Assembly: GCA_021812285.1 (NCBI GenBank)
Contig: JAKAOH010000001.1
Location: 21,299-85,298 of the forward strand
Length of the DNA stretch: 64,000 nucleotides
Source: Acidobacteriota bacterium
GTDB lineage: Bacteria; Acidobacteriota; Terriglobia; Acidiferrales; UBA7541
Reading direction: 5' to 3'
Notes under the pieces: model-generated
Databases searched by the model: none
What the model was told of the DNA's origin: nothing
The model's input: only the letters and a program-made list of their open reading frames with translations
Translations under genes and position numbers: made by a program
Part shown: piece by piece, positions 35,306-44,890 of the stretch
How the letters are laid out: each line of letters opens with the position of its first letter
Numbering within the stretch: position 1 is the stretch's first letter

Positions 35306-36550
35306 ATGACGAGCAGCGCAAACCAGAATGTCCTGATCACCGACGGCGACCAACGCGCCAGCCTCGCGGTTGTGCGTTCGCTCGGCCGGGCTGGCATTCC
35401 GGCCACGGTCGGCAGCAGTCTGCCGGAAAGCCTTGCCGGAAGTTCGAAGTATTGCGCGGGAAGATTGCAATATCCCTCACCAGCCGAGCGGACGGAAGAC
35501 TTCCTGGCCTCTATCGAACGGGAAGTATCGAGCGGCCGTTATGCCGTCCTGCTCCCGATGAGCGATATCACCGTTCGCCTGGTCGCCCGGATGCGAGACT
35601 CCTTGTCCCGGTTCGCATGCGTGCCGTTTCCTTCCGAGGAGCGCGTGATCGCCGCGCAGGACAAGAGATCCCTGCTCCTGCTTGCGAAAAAACTCTCCAT
35701 TTCTATTCCCGAAACCCTCTTCGCAATCGGGGATGAAATCGCGAAAGAGGCTTCGCGAGATCTGACGTACCCGGTCGTAATCAAGCCGCGGTTTTCCCGT
35801 TATCAGCGGAACGGTAAATGGGTTTCCGGCGATGTGCAATACGCCTGGGACCCGGCGGACCTGCTCCGGAAATATGAAGCCGCGCATGCGCGCGTGCCGT
35901 GTCCGCTGGTGCAGGAAAAGATCGAAGGGGAGGGTCGCGGAGTCTTTTTGCTGGTGTGGAATGGCGAACTCAAAGCGGCCTTCTGTCACCGCCGCCTGCG
36001 CGAGAAGCCCCCCTGGGGAGGGCCGAGCGTCTATCGGGAGAGCATCGCGTTCGACGAAGAAATGGTGAAGAAATCGCTGCGCCTGCTCCAGGCGATCGGC
36101 TGGCAGGGACCGGCGATGGTCGAGTTCAAAGTCGACAACCGCGATGGTCAGTCGAAGCTGATGGAAGTCAACGGGCGGTTCTGGGGTTCCCTGCAACTCG
36201 CGATCGACGCGGGCATGAATTTCCCGTTGTTGCTTTTCCGGCTGGCGACCGGAGAGGACGTGCCGACGCAGTTCGATTACAAAGTGGGAGTAAAGAGCCG
36301 CTGGTTGCTGGGGGACCTCGACCACTTGCTGATCCGGCTCACGCATCGCACCGGAGGCAATGGTTTGGTGGACGACGGCGTCTCCCGCCTCCGCGCTTGC
36401 CGCAATTTTCTGAAGTTTTACGAACGGAACACACGCTACGAGGTATTCCGGTGGGAGGACCGGGGCCCCGGATGGCGGGAATGCAAAACCTACATCCGCG
36501 ATCTGCTCCGGTCGGGGGGAAATCGGAAGGAGACCATCCGTGCGCATTAG
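35306..36550 (+). CDS. ATP-grasp domain protein
   Basis: 414 residues. A pre-ATP-grasp domain begins QNVLITDGDQRASLAVVRSLG. The ATP-grasp core has YPVVIKPRFSRYQRNGKW, CPLVQEKIEGEGRGVFLL and KLMEVNGRFWGSLQLAIDAG, with the metal-ligand Glu and Asn retained. Such enzymes couple ATP to forming an amide or acyl-phosphate between a carboxylate and an amine. Substrate unknown; the deacetylase before it could supply a free amine. ATG 35306 lies four bases after the preceding stop. Confidence 0.85.
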   Translation: MTSSANQNVLITDGDQRASLAVVRSLGRAGIPATVGSSLPESLAGSSKYCAGRLQYPSPAERTEDFLASIEREVSSGRYAVLLPMSDITVRLVARMRDSLSRFACVPFPSEERVIAAQDKRSLLLLAKKLSISIPETLFAIGDEIAKEASRDLTYPVVIKPRFSRYQRNGKWVSGDVQYAWDPADLLRKYEAAHARVPCPLVQEKIEGEGRGVFLLVWNGELKAAFCHRRLREKPPWGGPSVYRESIAFDEEMVKKSLRLLQAIGWQGPAMVEFKVDNRDGQSKLMEVNGRFWGSLQLAIDAGMNFPLLLFRLATGEDVPTQFDYKVGVKSRWLLGDLDHLLIRLTHRTGGNGLVDDGVSRLRACRNFLKFYERNTRYEVFRWEDRGPGWRECKTYIRDLLRSGGNRKETIRAH

Positions 36551-37283
36551 GGGTGCCATCCACATGCATTCCACCTTTTCCCACGATGGCACACTGTCCG
36601 TGGCGGAACTGGCGGCGTTGTATCGGCGAAACAACTACCAGTTCATCGCGATCACCGAACATGCCGAAGATCTTGACCACCGAAGGGCGGAATGCCTGCT
36701 CGATCAATGTCGCGAGCATTCCCGCGACCGCCTGTGCGTGATTCCGGGGGCTGAGTTCAGTTGCGGAGAATTCCATATTTTGGGAATCGGAGTTGTAACG
36801 GCGGAGCGGCAGGCAGATGCGATCACGGCGGCGGAGACGATTCACAGCCATGGTGGAATGGCCGTTCTGGCACACCCAAAGCGTTTCGGGTGGAAATGTC
36901 CGACCGAAATCCTGCGCGCGGTGGATGCCGTGGAGATCTGGAACGTGGAATACGACGGCAGATTTCTGCCCTCCACGCAGGCAGCCGAGGCCTATGCCGC
37001 GATGAAGCGGGCGCAGCCGCCGCTGTTGGCCGTTGCGGGCCATGACTTGCATCGCATGGCCTCGTTCTACGACGTCGCTTTGGTGATGGACGTGGGCGAG
37101 CCGTCGGCAGCGGCCATCCTGAGCAATCTGCGCCAGGGCCGCTACGCGATCGAGAGCCGTTTCTTCCGCTCTGGTCCGGACGGCCGGATTTCAAAGCCCC
37201 GCTCCGCATTTTTGCGAATTCTGAGCGGGCAACTGCGCAAAATGCGCCAGGCCCGATCGCTAATCGAAGAGTTGCTGTCATGA
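36540..37283 (+). CDS. PHP-domain metal-dependent hydrolase
   Basis: 247 residues. The polymerase-and-histidinol-phosphatase fold is complete: IRGAIHMHSTFSHDGTLS, FIAITEHAEDLDH, VIPGAEFSC, GMAVLAHPKRFGW, VDAVEIWNVEYDG and LAVAGHDLHRM, supplying the His/Asp/Glu ligands of a trinuclear metal site. Probably a phosphoesterase on a sugar- or lipid-linked phosphate. GTG start overlapping the ATP-grasp gene by 11 bases; stop overlapping the next ATG by four. Confidence 0.88.
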   Translation: MRIRGAIHMHSTFSHDGTLSVAELAALYRRNNYQFIAITEHAEDLDHRRAECLLDQCREHSRDRLCVIPGAEFSCGEFHILGIGVVTAERQADAITAAETIHSHGGMAVLAHPKRFGWKCPTEILRAVDAVEIWNVEYDGRFLPSTQAAEAYAAMKRAQPPLLAVAGHDLHRMASFYDVALVMDVGEPSAAAILSNLRQGRYAIESRFFRSGPDGRISKPRSAFLRILSGQLRKMRQARSLIEELLS

Positions 37284-38398
37284 ACCGGTTCACGATTTTG
37301 CACACGATCGAAACTGCCGGCCCTGGCGGCGCGGAAACCGTACTCTACCAACTGGCGGCGAAGCTCGATCGGAATCGGTTCCGTTCCGTCGTGCTGCTGC
37401 CGCGGGGAGGCTGGTTGTCGGAGCGCCTGGAGGAAGCCGGAATTTCGGTCTATTTTGTCGATTCGAATCACTGGTACGATTTTCGCGTGCCTCGCGCGAT
37501 GCATGAGCTGATTCGGCGCGAGCGCATCGACCTGATCCACTCCCACTTGCCCACGCAGAATTTTTACAGTTGTCTCGCCGGCTCGCTCGCGGGCCGGAAG
37601 ACGGTGGTCACCTACCACGGCGCCATCGAGCTGGATCATTCGGGCGGATGGAAGGAAACGATTCGCCTCGCCGGCGTGCGTCATCTTGCGGATGCGGTCG
37701 TTGTCGTTTGCAATTACGTAGGCCGCTTGCTCCTTGAAGCGCGCTTCTCACCGGAAAAAATAATCCGGATCTACAACGGCATCAACATAGATCGGTTCCG
37801 CGTGACGGCCCCAGGACGCCTGCGCAGGGAACTGAACCTTCCCGCCGACACTAGGCTCGTGGGCTGCGTCGCGAATCTGCGGGAGAGCAAGGGGCACGCG
37901 TTCCTGATCCAATCAGCGCGGATGGTGATCGATCGCTACCCCGATACCCATTTCGTGGCCGTGGGAGATATCGATCCGGACATCGGCCGGCCGCTCTTTG
38001 CTCTCGTCAACGAGCTTCAGCTATGGGACCGTTTCCATTTCCTCGGATTCCGCCGCGACGTTCCCGAAATCCTAGGCGAACTCGACGTGTTCGTTCTCCC
38101 CTCGATGAGTGAAGGTTTCCCGCTCGTTGCGCTCGAAGCCATGGCGGCGGGCAGGCCCGTGGTGGCCACACAATGCGGCGGACCGGCAGAGGTGGTCGAG
38201 GATGGTATCACGGGCAGGATAATTCCGCCCGGTGACGCCGACGCGATTGCGGGTGCGGTGATGGAACTGCTCGCGAACCGCGAGTTGGCCGCGGTGCTGG
38301 CGCGACGAGGCCAGGCGAAAGTGGAATCCGCCTTCACGCTCGAAAAGATGGTGGGTGAGTACGAGACGCTTTACCAACGCCTGTTGGAAGCGGTGTAG
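37280..38398 (+). CDS. Glycosyltransferase family 4 protein
   Basis: 372 residues, GT-B. N-terminal TAGPGGAETVLYQLAAKL and DLIHSHLPTQNFYS; C-terminal IRIYNGINIDRFRV, VGCVANLRESKGHAFLI and the donor-site motif LPSMSEGFPLVALEAMAAGRPVV (nucleotide-sugar binding, EX7E). A retaining transferase; the sugar is unknown. Translationally coupled to the PHP gene (ATGA). Confidence 0.93.
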   Translation: MNRFTILHTIETAGPGGAETVLYQLAAKLDRNRFRSVVLLPRGGWLSERLEEAGISVYFVDSNHWYDFRVPRAMHELIRRERIDLIHSHLPTQNFYSCLAGSLAGRKTVVTYHGAIELDHSGGWKETIRLAGVRHLADAVVVVCNYVGRLLLEARFSPEKIIRIYNGINIDRFRVTAPGRLRRELNLPADTRLVGCVANLRESKGHAFLIQSARMVIDRYPDTHFVAVGDIDPDIGRPLFALVNELQLWDRFHFLGFRRDVPEILGELDVFVLPSMSEGFPLVALEAMAAGRPVVATQCGGPAEVVEDGITGRIIPPGDADAIAGAVMELLANRELAAVLARRGQAKVESAFTLEKMVGEYETLYQRLLEAV

Positions 38399-38402
38399 CA
38401 CC

Positions 38403-39536
38403 ATGATCTGGCTTTTCTGGCTGTCGGCGGCGTTGCTGGTTTACACGTTCGCGGGCTATCCCGCGCTCTTGTGGCTGCTCGCCCAGGGACGGAACCGGTT
38501 GCATCGCCGTGCACCGGTCCAGCCGGCCGTCTCGATCATCATCACCGCGCATAACGAGGAATCGCTCATCGGCCGCAAGATCCTCGACACCCTGGCCCTC
38601 GATTATCCCCGCGAAAAGCGGGAGATCATCATTGTCTCGGACGGCTCCGTGGACCGAACCGCCTCCATCGCCGGAAATTTCGCCGCGCAAGGCGTGCGGC
38701 TGATCGATCTGCCCGAGCGCCGCGGAAAACAATACGCGCAATTGCAGGCCCGGGATGCTGCGTCAGGCGAGATTCTCGTTTTCACCGACGCCGGCGCCGA
38801 ACTGCCGCCCAACGCGCTCGGAGAGATCGTCTCGAATTTCGCCGACCCGACCGTGGGATGCGTCAGCAGCGAAGACCATCTCGTGCAGGAAAAGAGCGGC
38901 TGGATCGGCGAACGCGCCTACGTGCAGCTCGAAATGTGGCTCCGGCGCCTGGAATCGCGCGTGGGAACGGTGGTGAGCGCCAGCGGCTCGTTCTTCGCCG
39001 CGCGGCGCTCCGTGTGCGAAAAATGGCACGCCGATCAGACCAGCGACTTTTTCGTGCCTCTGCATGCGATTGCCATGGGCATGCGCGCGGTGGTGGATCC
39101 GGCGAGCGTCGGCTTCTACGCGGCCTCGCACTCGTCCCGTGCAGAGCTGCAGCGCAAGGTGCGAACCATCGTGAATGGACTGCACGTCTTTTTCTGGCAT
39201 TGGCAATTGCTGAATCCGTTCCGCCACGGATTGGCATCGTGGCAGCTTGTCAGCCACAAGCTGTGCCGCTGGCTTGTCCCGTTCGCGATGCTGGCATTGC
39301 TCATCGCAAGCCTCGCGCTCTGGCCCGACGGCGTCTTCTACCGCCTGTGCGCTCTGTTTCTGGTCGCCGGACTGGCAATCGGCGTCCTTGGCCTCGCCGC
39401 CGGTCGCCTGACGCAATGGAAGCCGCTCCGCCTCGCCGGCTACCTCCTGCTCGGCAACGCGGCAACGGTAATAGCGTGGTCCTACTTCATCTCTGGAGAG
39501 AGATTTGTCACCTGGCAGCCAACGCGTCGCGCCTGA
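38403..39536 (+). CDS. Membrane-bound family 2 glycosyltransferase
   Basis: 377 residues. One N-terminal membrane helix (IWLFWLSAALLVYTFAGYPA), then a GT-A domain with VSIIITAHNEESLIGRKIL, IIIVSDGSVDRT, ILVFTDAGAELPPNAL and a Q/R-rich acceptor region, then three C-terminal membrane helices (FAMLALLIASLALW onwards). This resembles processive or membrane-anchored transferases such as those acting on lipid-linked sugars. ATG 38403 is the first codon after the preceding stop; the frame upstream overlaps it without homology. Confidence 0.9.
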   Translation: MIWLFWLSAALLVYTFAGYPALLWLLAQGRNRLHRRAPVQPAVSIIITAHNEESLIGRKILDTLALDYPREKREIIIVSDGSVDRTASIAGNFAAQGVRLIDLPERRGKQYAQLQARDAASGEILVFTDAGAELPPNALGEIVSNFADPTVGCVSSEDHLVQEKSGWIGERAYVQLEMWLRRLESRVGTVVSASGSFFAARRSVCEKWHADQTSDFFVPLHAIAMGMRAVVDPASVGFYAASHSSRAELQRKVRTIVNGLHVFFWHWQLLNPFRHGLASWQLVSHKLCRWLVPFAMLALLIASLALWPDGVFYRLCALFLVAGLAIGVLGLAAGRLTQWKPLRLAGYLLLGNAATVIAWSYFISGERFVTWQPTRRA

Positions 39537-40707
39537 GCGTGAGGAAGTGGCGAAGCAAATGCTCGCCATTTGTCCCGACCCCATCCGCGTGTGCCATATT
39601 GCTTCGGGCGACCGCTGGGCGGGTGCCGAAGCGCAGATAGCCGCGCTGCTCCCCGCGCTCTCGAAACGAGGCGACGTCCGAGTCTCGGCAATCTTCCTGA
39701 ACGAGGGCCGCCTGGCGGATGAAACGCGCCGTTGCGGCGTCGAAGTGTGCGTTCTTCGGGAAAGGGAATACGGTTTTTTGAGGATTCTGGACGGAGCGGC
39801 TCGATTCCTTCGCGGCAAGGACGTGCGCATCCTTCATTCCCACCGATACAAGGAGAATATGCTGGCCACGATGTTGGCCTGCCGGTGCAACGTGCCCGCG
39901 CTCGTGCGCACACAGCACGGCGCTCCCGAACCATTTGGCGGCTGGCGCCGCGTCAGGCGGAGCGTCCTCGGATTCGTCGACCGGCTCACCGCCCGCCATT
40001 TTACGGATTGCGTCGTCAGCGTCAGCGAGGAATTATGCGCCGGGATCAGTAGGTACGTTCGGCCGGGCCGTCTCGCCGTCATACACAATGCGATCGACCT
40101 CGAGGCCGTCATTTCGCCACTGAGTGTCGGCGAGGCCAAGGTTCGCGCCGGCATTCCCGCGAGTTGCCCGGTTGTCGGCGCCGTCGGCCGACTAGAACCG
40201 ATCAAGCGTCTCGATCTCTTCCTGCGGGCGGCCCGGGAGATTGCGGACAGAGTGCCGAACACCAGATTTCTGGTTGCGGGCGAGGGAAGTGAAGAGGACC
40301 GGTTGCGCCGGCTCGCCGAAAACCTTGGCTTGAGCCGCACCGTGGCTTTTCTGGGCCAGCGAAACAACGTCTACGACGTTCTGCGCGCCATGGATGTTCT
40401 CGTTTTGTGTTCGGACCATGAGGGCCTTCCGACTTCCTTACTCGAGGCCCTCTACCTTCACGTGCCCGTCGTGGCGCGACCTGTCGGTGGAATCCCCGAG
40501 GTGATAGAGCAAGAAGTCGGCGGCGTATTGGTGAACTCATCAGAGCCGTCTGCCTTGGCCGATGCATCCATCGCGCTCCTCGCCGACGGGCGACGTAGGG
40601 AGCAACTGGCCGCGGCGGGCTCTGGTCTGGTGGCACGGCGGTTCTCGGTGGAACGCGCTGCTTCCGAGATGGTCCGCCTTTACCGGAAATTGGGTGAGCG
40701 CCGATGA
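39505..40707 (+). CDS. Glycosyltransferase family 4 protein
   Basis: 400 residues, GT-B. Motifs: CHIASGDRWAGAEAQIAALL, ILHSHRYKENMLA, LAVIHNAIDLEAV, VGAVGRLEPIKRLDLFLRAA and CSDHEGLPTSLLEALYLHVPVV with the EX7E glutamates. The TTG start overlaps the previous gene by 32 bases; ATG codon 19 (39559) is an alternative that removes the overlap. Its stop overlaps the next ATG by four bases. Confidence 0.9.
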   Translation: MSPGSQRVAPEREEVAKQMLAICPDPIRVCHIASGDRWAGAEAQIAALLPALSKRGDVRVSAIFLNEGRLADETRRCGVEVCVLREREYGFLRILDGAARFLRGKDVRILHSHRYKENMLATMLACRCNVPALVRTQHGAPEPFGGWRRVRRSVLGFVDRLTARHFTDCVVSVSEELCAGISRYVRPGRLAVIHNAIDLEAVISPLSVGEAKVRAGIPASCPVVGAVGRLEPIKRLDLFLRAAREIADRVPNTRFLVAGEGSEEDRLRRLAENLGLSRTVAFLGQRNNVYDVLRAMDVLVLCSDHEGLPTSLLEALYLHVPVVARPVGGIPEVIEQEVGGVLVNSSEPSALADASIALLADGRRREQLAAAGSGLVARRFSVERAASEMVRLYRKLGERR

Positions 40708-42008
40708 GAGTGCTCTGGCTGTCCCATTTCATCCCCTATCCGCCACGCGGCGGAAACGTGCAGCGGAGTTTCAACCTAATCCGCCAGGCCGCGAAATCTT
40801 TTGAAGTGTCATTGGTGGCGCTGAACGTTCAGGGGGCCTCTTCGGGTCAGGTGGCGGAATACAAGGAAGCGCTCGGAAGTTATTGCGACGAAGTCGAAAT
40901 TTGGGACCCGCCTTATCCGTGGAAGGGGCCGCGTTGGCACGCGGAACTCGTACGCAGCGCCGCCTCGCGCGTCCCTTTTACCTGCCGTCCCCTGTATTCA
41001 AAGAGGCTTCGCCATCGCTGGGAAGAAATCCTCGCCCGACATTCAGGCTCCCTTGTGCACGTCGATGCGATTGACCTGGCCCTCTACGCCCAATCGGCGA
41101 ATGGTTTCCGGAAAGTGCTCAATCACCACAACTGCGAATCGCAGCTCCTGCAGCGCCGGGCCGAGCGGGAAACGAATCCGCTCAAAAGGAAATATCTGTT
41201 GCTCGAGGCACAAAAGCTCGCCCGTTGGGAGCGCGATCTCAGCGCTCGTTTCGACGTGAATATCGTCGTTTGCGAGGAAGACCGGCAGCGGCTCCTGGCC
41301 CTCAACCCCAACGCACACATTCACGTGGTCGAAAACGGCGTCGATACCGATTATTTCCGCCCCATGGACGTGCCCGAGGAGCCTCACAGCGTCATCTTCA
41401 CCGGCTCGCTCGATTGGCAGCCCAACATCTCGGCCATCCGCTTTTTCGTCCGTGACGTATGGCCGCTCGTGAAGCGCGACTGCCCAGACGCCAAACTCTT
41501 CATCGCCGGCAAGTCCCCCGCGGGAAGCGTTCTGCGCCTCTCAGAGAACGATTCCAGCATCACCGTGTTTCCCAATCCGGAAGACATGCGTCCCTTGCTC
41601 GCTCGTGCCTCCGTCTACATCTGCCCCCTTCTCGAAGGAGGCGGCACGAGGCTCAAAATCCTGGACGCCATGGCAATGGGCAAGCCCATCGTGAGTACAT
41701 CCGTCGGTTGCGAGGGGCTTCGCGTCAGCTCGGGGGAGCACCTCTTCGTGGCTGATACGCCGAGTTCTTTCTCGGTCAGGGTCTCCCGTCTGCTAATGGA
41801 GCGCTCTTGCGGCGAGCGCTTCGGACGGGCGGCCCGGAACTTGGTCGAGGGGCAATACGAGTGGGCACAGATCGGCGGCCGAATCTACAGTGCGTACCGA
41901 TGCGCGGAACAACTAGGCACGAGTTCTGGGGGTAGTGAATGGGCAACTGCTCCCGGACCCCTCGCGCCCCGCTCCAGCCGAATTCACTGTGGGGAGGTGC
42001 ACAGCTAG
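40704..42008 (+). CDS. Glycosyltransferase, possibly XrtA-associated type
   Basis: 434 residues, GT-B. It begins MRVLWLSHFIPYPPRGGNVQR and carries NHHNCESQLLQRRAERE in the middle, VVENGVDTDYFRP at the domain switch, and CPLLEGGGTRLKILDAMAMG with the donor-site glutamates replaced by the GGGTRLK version. This layout is like the PEP-CTERM/EpsH1-associated sugar transferases, though that subfamily is not certain. The last 30 residues are Ser/Pro-rich and probably unstructured. Coupled to the upstream gene. Confidence 0.88.
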   Translation: MRVLWLSHFIPYPPRGGNVQRSFNLIRQAAKSFEVSLVALNVQGASSGQVAEYKEALGSYCDEVEIWDPPYPWKGPRWHAELVRSAASRVPFTCRPLYSKRLRHRWEEILARHSGSLVHVDAIDLALYAQSANGFRKVLNHHNCESQLLQRRAERETNPLKRKYLLLEAQKLARWERDLSARFDVNIVVCEEDRQRLLALNPNAHIHVVENGVDTDYFRPMDVPEEPHSVIFTGSLDWQPNISAIRFFVRDVWPLVKRDCPDAKLFIAGKSPAGSVLRLSENDSSITVFPNPEDMRPLLARASVYICPLLEGGGTRLKILDAMAMGKPIVSTSVGCEGLRVSSGEHLFVADTPSSFSVRVSRLLMERSCGERFGRAARNLVEGQYEWAQIGGRIYSAYRCAEQLGTSSGGSEWATAPGPLAPRSSRIHCGEVHS

Positions 42009-42042
42009 GGCTACCCGGAGCTCCTTTTCGGAAGGGGGAGAA

Positions 42043-42909
42043 ATGACACTAAGGGGGACTTACTCCGCGGACGCAATACATGATGTCTGGGAATCAATCT
42101 ATCGTGGAAATGCCGCCCAGGACGCTCTGAACGAAGCGATTGCAAGCCGTATCTTTCGATATCTGAATCTGCCCACCGGCTGCTTGGTCCTGGATGCGGG
42201 GTGCGGGACCGGCGATCATTCGAGGCGCATCGCGGAGAGGGGACACTACTGCGTTTGCACAGACATCTCTGAAAGTATTCTCTTGCGAGCCAGGAAGAAC
42301 CTCGCCGCTCACGGCCTCGAATCCAGAGCTTCATTCGTATGCCAGGCCCTGGAGGACCTATCGTTTCCCGATGCCACCTTTGACGCGGTTCACTGTAGGG
42401 GCGTGCTGATGCACATCCCGCAATGGAAGAGAGCACTTGCGAACCTCTGCAGGGTTCTTCGGCCCGGAGGGGGCATCGTTGTGATGGAAAATAATCATAG
42501 ATCTGTAGAGGCGGCGACAATCCTGCTTGTCCGTAAGTTCCAGGCGAGAAAGTCCAAACTGGCCAAAACGGAGGACGGGTACGAGTTTTGGTCGGAGGAA
42601 TCAGGGCAACCCTTTGTGGTCCGCATCGCGAGGGTTCGCGCGCTTGAGAAGGAATTCGAGGCTAACGGAATCAGCCCGCTGAAGAGGTTCGCGACCGGCT
42701 TTTGGGACGTGGGCCGGTTTCCGGCGGGCGTGCCGAGGCGTGCGGCGATGCATTGTAACCGCCTGTACTTCGCTTTGGGCCTTCCGCCAACCTTCAGCGC
42801 CGGTAACGCGATCATCGGCCGAAAGGTGCGAGGGGACGACGCGTCACAGCCAGGACGGGCCGGCTGCCTTGGCGGAAGCCGGCGCAACTCTGGCCCTCTT
42901 ACTTCTTGA
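42043..42909 (+). CDS. Class I SAM-dependent methyltransferase
   Basis: 288 residues. Rossmann methyltransferase motifs: I, CLVLDAGCGTGDHSRRIAERG; II, YCVCTDISESIL; the VHCRGVLMHIPQW segment; and LRPGGGIVVMENNHRS. No zinc finger. Methylates a sugar or lipid intermediate, or possibly quinone-like molecules; the polysaccharide setting favours the first. GGAAGGGGGAGAA precedes ATG 42043. Its end overlaps the end of the leftward lipoprotein gene by 11 bases, and the last 30 residues look unstructured. Confidence 0.87.
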   Translation: MTLRGTYSADAIHDVWESIYRGNAAQDALNEAIASRIFRYLNLPTGCLVLDAGCGTGDHSRRIAERGHYCVCTDISESILLRARKNLAAHGLESRASFVCQALEDLSFPDATFDAVHCRGVLMHIPQWKRALANLCRVLRPGGGIVVMENNHRSVEAATILLVRKFQARKSKLAKTEDGYEFWSEESGQPFVVRIARVRALEKEFEANGISPLKRFATGFWDVGRFPAGVPRRAAMHCNRLYFALGLPPTFSAGNAIIGRKVRGDDASQPGRAGCLGGSRRNSGPLTS

Positions 42910-44890
42910 GGACGATAATGTCGTCAAAATACCTCTGGAAGATCGGCACATATCCGTTCGCCGGGCACTGGTTCGCGCAGGGGCAAGGCTTGCTGAAGTC
43001 AGTGACGCGCGGACCGTTGTCAAGCCCATCACCCAGGAAGGAACCGCAACTGCTGCCGCTCATCCACGTCAGTTTCGTATAGACACCGCCAATTTCGATG
43101 CCTTGGCCTGTCATGTCGACCGATCCGTTGAAGTTCATGCCGGTCTGCTGCATGAACAAATTGCCGTTCTCGTACACCTCGAGTTCCCCGTTCGTCTGTC
43201 CCGGATCGTTCGCCTTGAAATGGACCTCCCACTGCGTCCAAGTCCCCCACGGGATATTACCGACGGTTCCGTAGTAGACGGTGGTGAGACCGGTGGTGTT
43301 GCTTTGAGGCTCCATCACCATCTGGCCGCCCAAGGCATTGAATCCGGTGTTCGAAGTGCTGCGGTTGGGGCCGGGAAACCAATCGATAATGTCTTCCTGG
43401 AGGAGCGCCCCGCTCGAATCGAGGATGAAAGGCCGCATCAAGAACATTTCGTCGTTCATCCGCCCCTGGCTCTGGTCGAACTCCCACCAGGACACATAGA
43501 CCTCCCGGCTGTTGACCTGCCCCGGATTCAGCATCCAATAAACATCATTTCCATCGCCGGCGTATGTTCCATCCTCCGCATAGGAGCCAGTGTGGGCAAA
43601 GCCCGACGCAATAGAGGCTCCATTGACCGTCTGGCTGGAAGGCACTGAGCCGCTCTCGAATCCCTGTGCTGCGGCTAGGGTCCATCCGCTGGGTATGGGG
43701 CACGAGGGATTGTTATTTGCATCGACAGTGCATCCGGACAGCAAGCTCTGAGGGGTAGTCACGGTGAAGCCGGAAGCCAATGTCGTGGACGCACCTCCTG
43801 GGTCGTTCACAGTTACATCAACGGCGCCCGTGGGAATCGACGGAACGGTTGCGGCCAACTGGTTAGTATTCACGAATTGAACAGACGATGCCGCCGTACC
43901 ACCAAAGCTTATGGTCGCTCCCGAAGCGAAATTCGAGCCATCGATGAGCGTCTGTGAGCCATCGGGCCCTGAGTTGGGCGACAAGCTCGAAATCGTCGGT
44001 GCTCCTGGGGCGGCCGTACTATAGGTGAACCCTCCGCTCAGCGTCCCTGTCTGTCCGTCGGGATTTTTCACGATCACGTCAATGGTGCCGCTGCCGGCCG
44101 GGCTGACGGCCTGAATCTGCGTCGGACTCGTGACCGCGACCGAAGATGCCTGGGCGGTCCCGAACAGGACCACCGCTCCAAGAATGAAATTGGCGCCAGT
44201 GATGTTCACTGCAGTCCCTCCCGTCGTCGGCCCGCTATTCGGGCTGATGGCCGAAACAGAAGGTGGAGCATTTCCGTAACCAAAAGCGGCCGCCAAAGTC
44301 GCCGATTCGCCGCTTGGGTTCGTCACCGTAACGTCAACGCTACCGGCAGCATGAGCGGGTGTAACGGCGGTCATCTGCGATGAACTCGCGACATCCACTG
44401 ATGTGCCCGCAACGCCACCGAACGTAACCGTAGCTCCAGATTGCAAATTCTTGCCGCTGATTGTCACAGCCGTTCCACCGGAGGTGCTGCCTGATGTGGG
44501 GGTGATTCCCGAGAGGCTCGGAGGCGGTCCTGTGACCTGCATGCTGAAATTCGTTGAGGTCGATTGGTTCGCAGCATCGGTGACCTGGGCCTGGAACGAA
44601 TAGGAACCCATCTGCGTCGGTGTGCCGCTGATTTCTCCCGTCGTCGTCATTGTCAATCCGGTTGGTAAGGACCCTCCCGTTACGCTCCATGTGTAGGGAG
44701 TCGTTCCTCCACTCGCTTGTAATGTGCCGCTGTAGCCTAAGCTGACTGTGGCCTCCGGAAGTGCGGCTGTTGTGATCGCCAGCCCCGCCGATCCTGAATT
44801 GCTCGAAGACGACCCTGCCAAGCCGCAACCGCCAAGCAACGACACACTGGAAAGAAGAGCAACAACGGGAACCCACCGCGGAAACTTCAT
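42899..44890 (-). CDS. IPT/TIG-repeat lipoprotein with lectin-like C-terminus
   Basis: 663 residues. Lipoprotein signal (VALLSSVSLLGGCGLAG). A putative-Ig (cadherin-like) domain follows at about 38-118 (GGTTPYTWSVTGGSLPTGL). Then three IPT/TIG repeats, each opening with I-P-N/T-SG (ITPTSGSTSGGTAVTISGKN; ISPNSGPTTGGTAVNITGAN; LSPNSGPDGSQTLIDGSN), to about 375. The last 260 residues form a beta-rich domain with EVYVSWWEFDQSQGRM, WTQWEVHFKANDPGQTNGELEVYENG and FQRYFDDIIVLKK. This resembles concanavalin-like polysaccharide lyases or lectins. Likely a surface protein that binds or cuts the polysaccharide. It is encoded against the operon direction, as if inserted. Confidence 0.82.
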   Translation of the reverse strand: MKFPRWVPVVALLSSVSLLGGCGLAGSSSSNSGSAGLAITTAALPEATVSLGYSGTLQASGGTTPYTWSVTGGSLPTGLTMTTTGEISGTPTQMGSYSFQAQVTDAANQSTSTNFSMQVTGPPPSLSGITPTSGSTSGGTAVTISGKNLQSGATVTFGGVAGTSVDVASSSQMTAVTPAHAAGSVDVTVTNPSGESATLAAAFGYGNAPPSVSAISPNSGPTTGGTAVNITGANFILGAVVLFGTAQASSVAVTSPTQIQAVSPAGSGTIDVIVKNPDGQTGTLSGGFTYSTAAPGAPTISSLSPNSGPDGSQTLIDGSNFASGATISFGGTAASSVQFVNTNQLAATVPSIPTGAVDVTVNDPGGASTTLASGFTVTTPQSLLSGCTVDANNNPSCPIPSGWTLAAAQGFESGSVPSSQTVNGASIASGFAHTGSYAEDGTYAGDGNDVYWMLNPGQVNSREVYVSWWEFDQSQGRMNDEMFLMRPFILDSSGALLQEDIIDWFPGPNRSTSNTGFNALGGQMVMEPQSNTTGLTTVYYGTVGNIPWGTWTQWEVHFKANDPGQTNGELEVYENGNLFMQQTGMNFNGSVDMTGQGIEIGGVYTKLTWMSGSSCGSFLGDGLDNGPRVTDFSKPCPCANQCPANGYVPIFQRYFDDIIVLKK

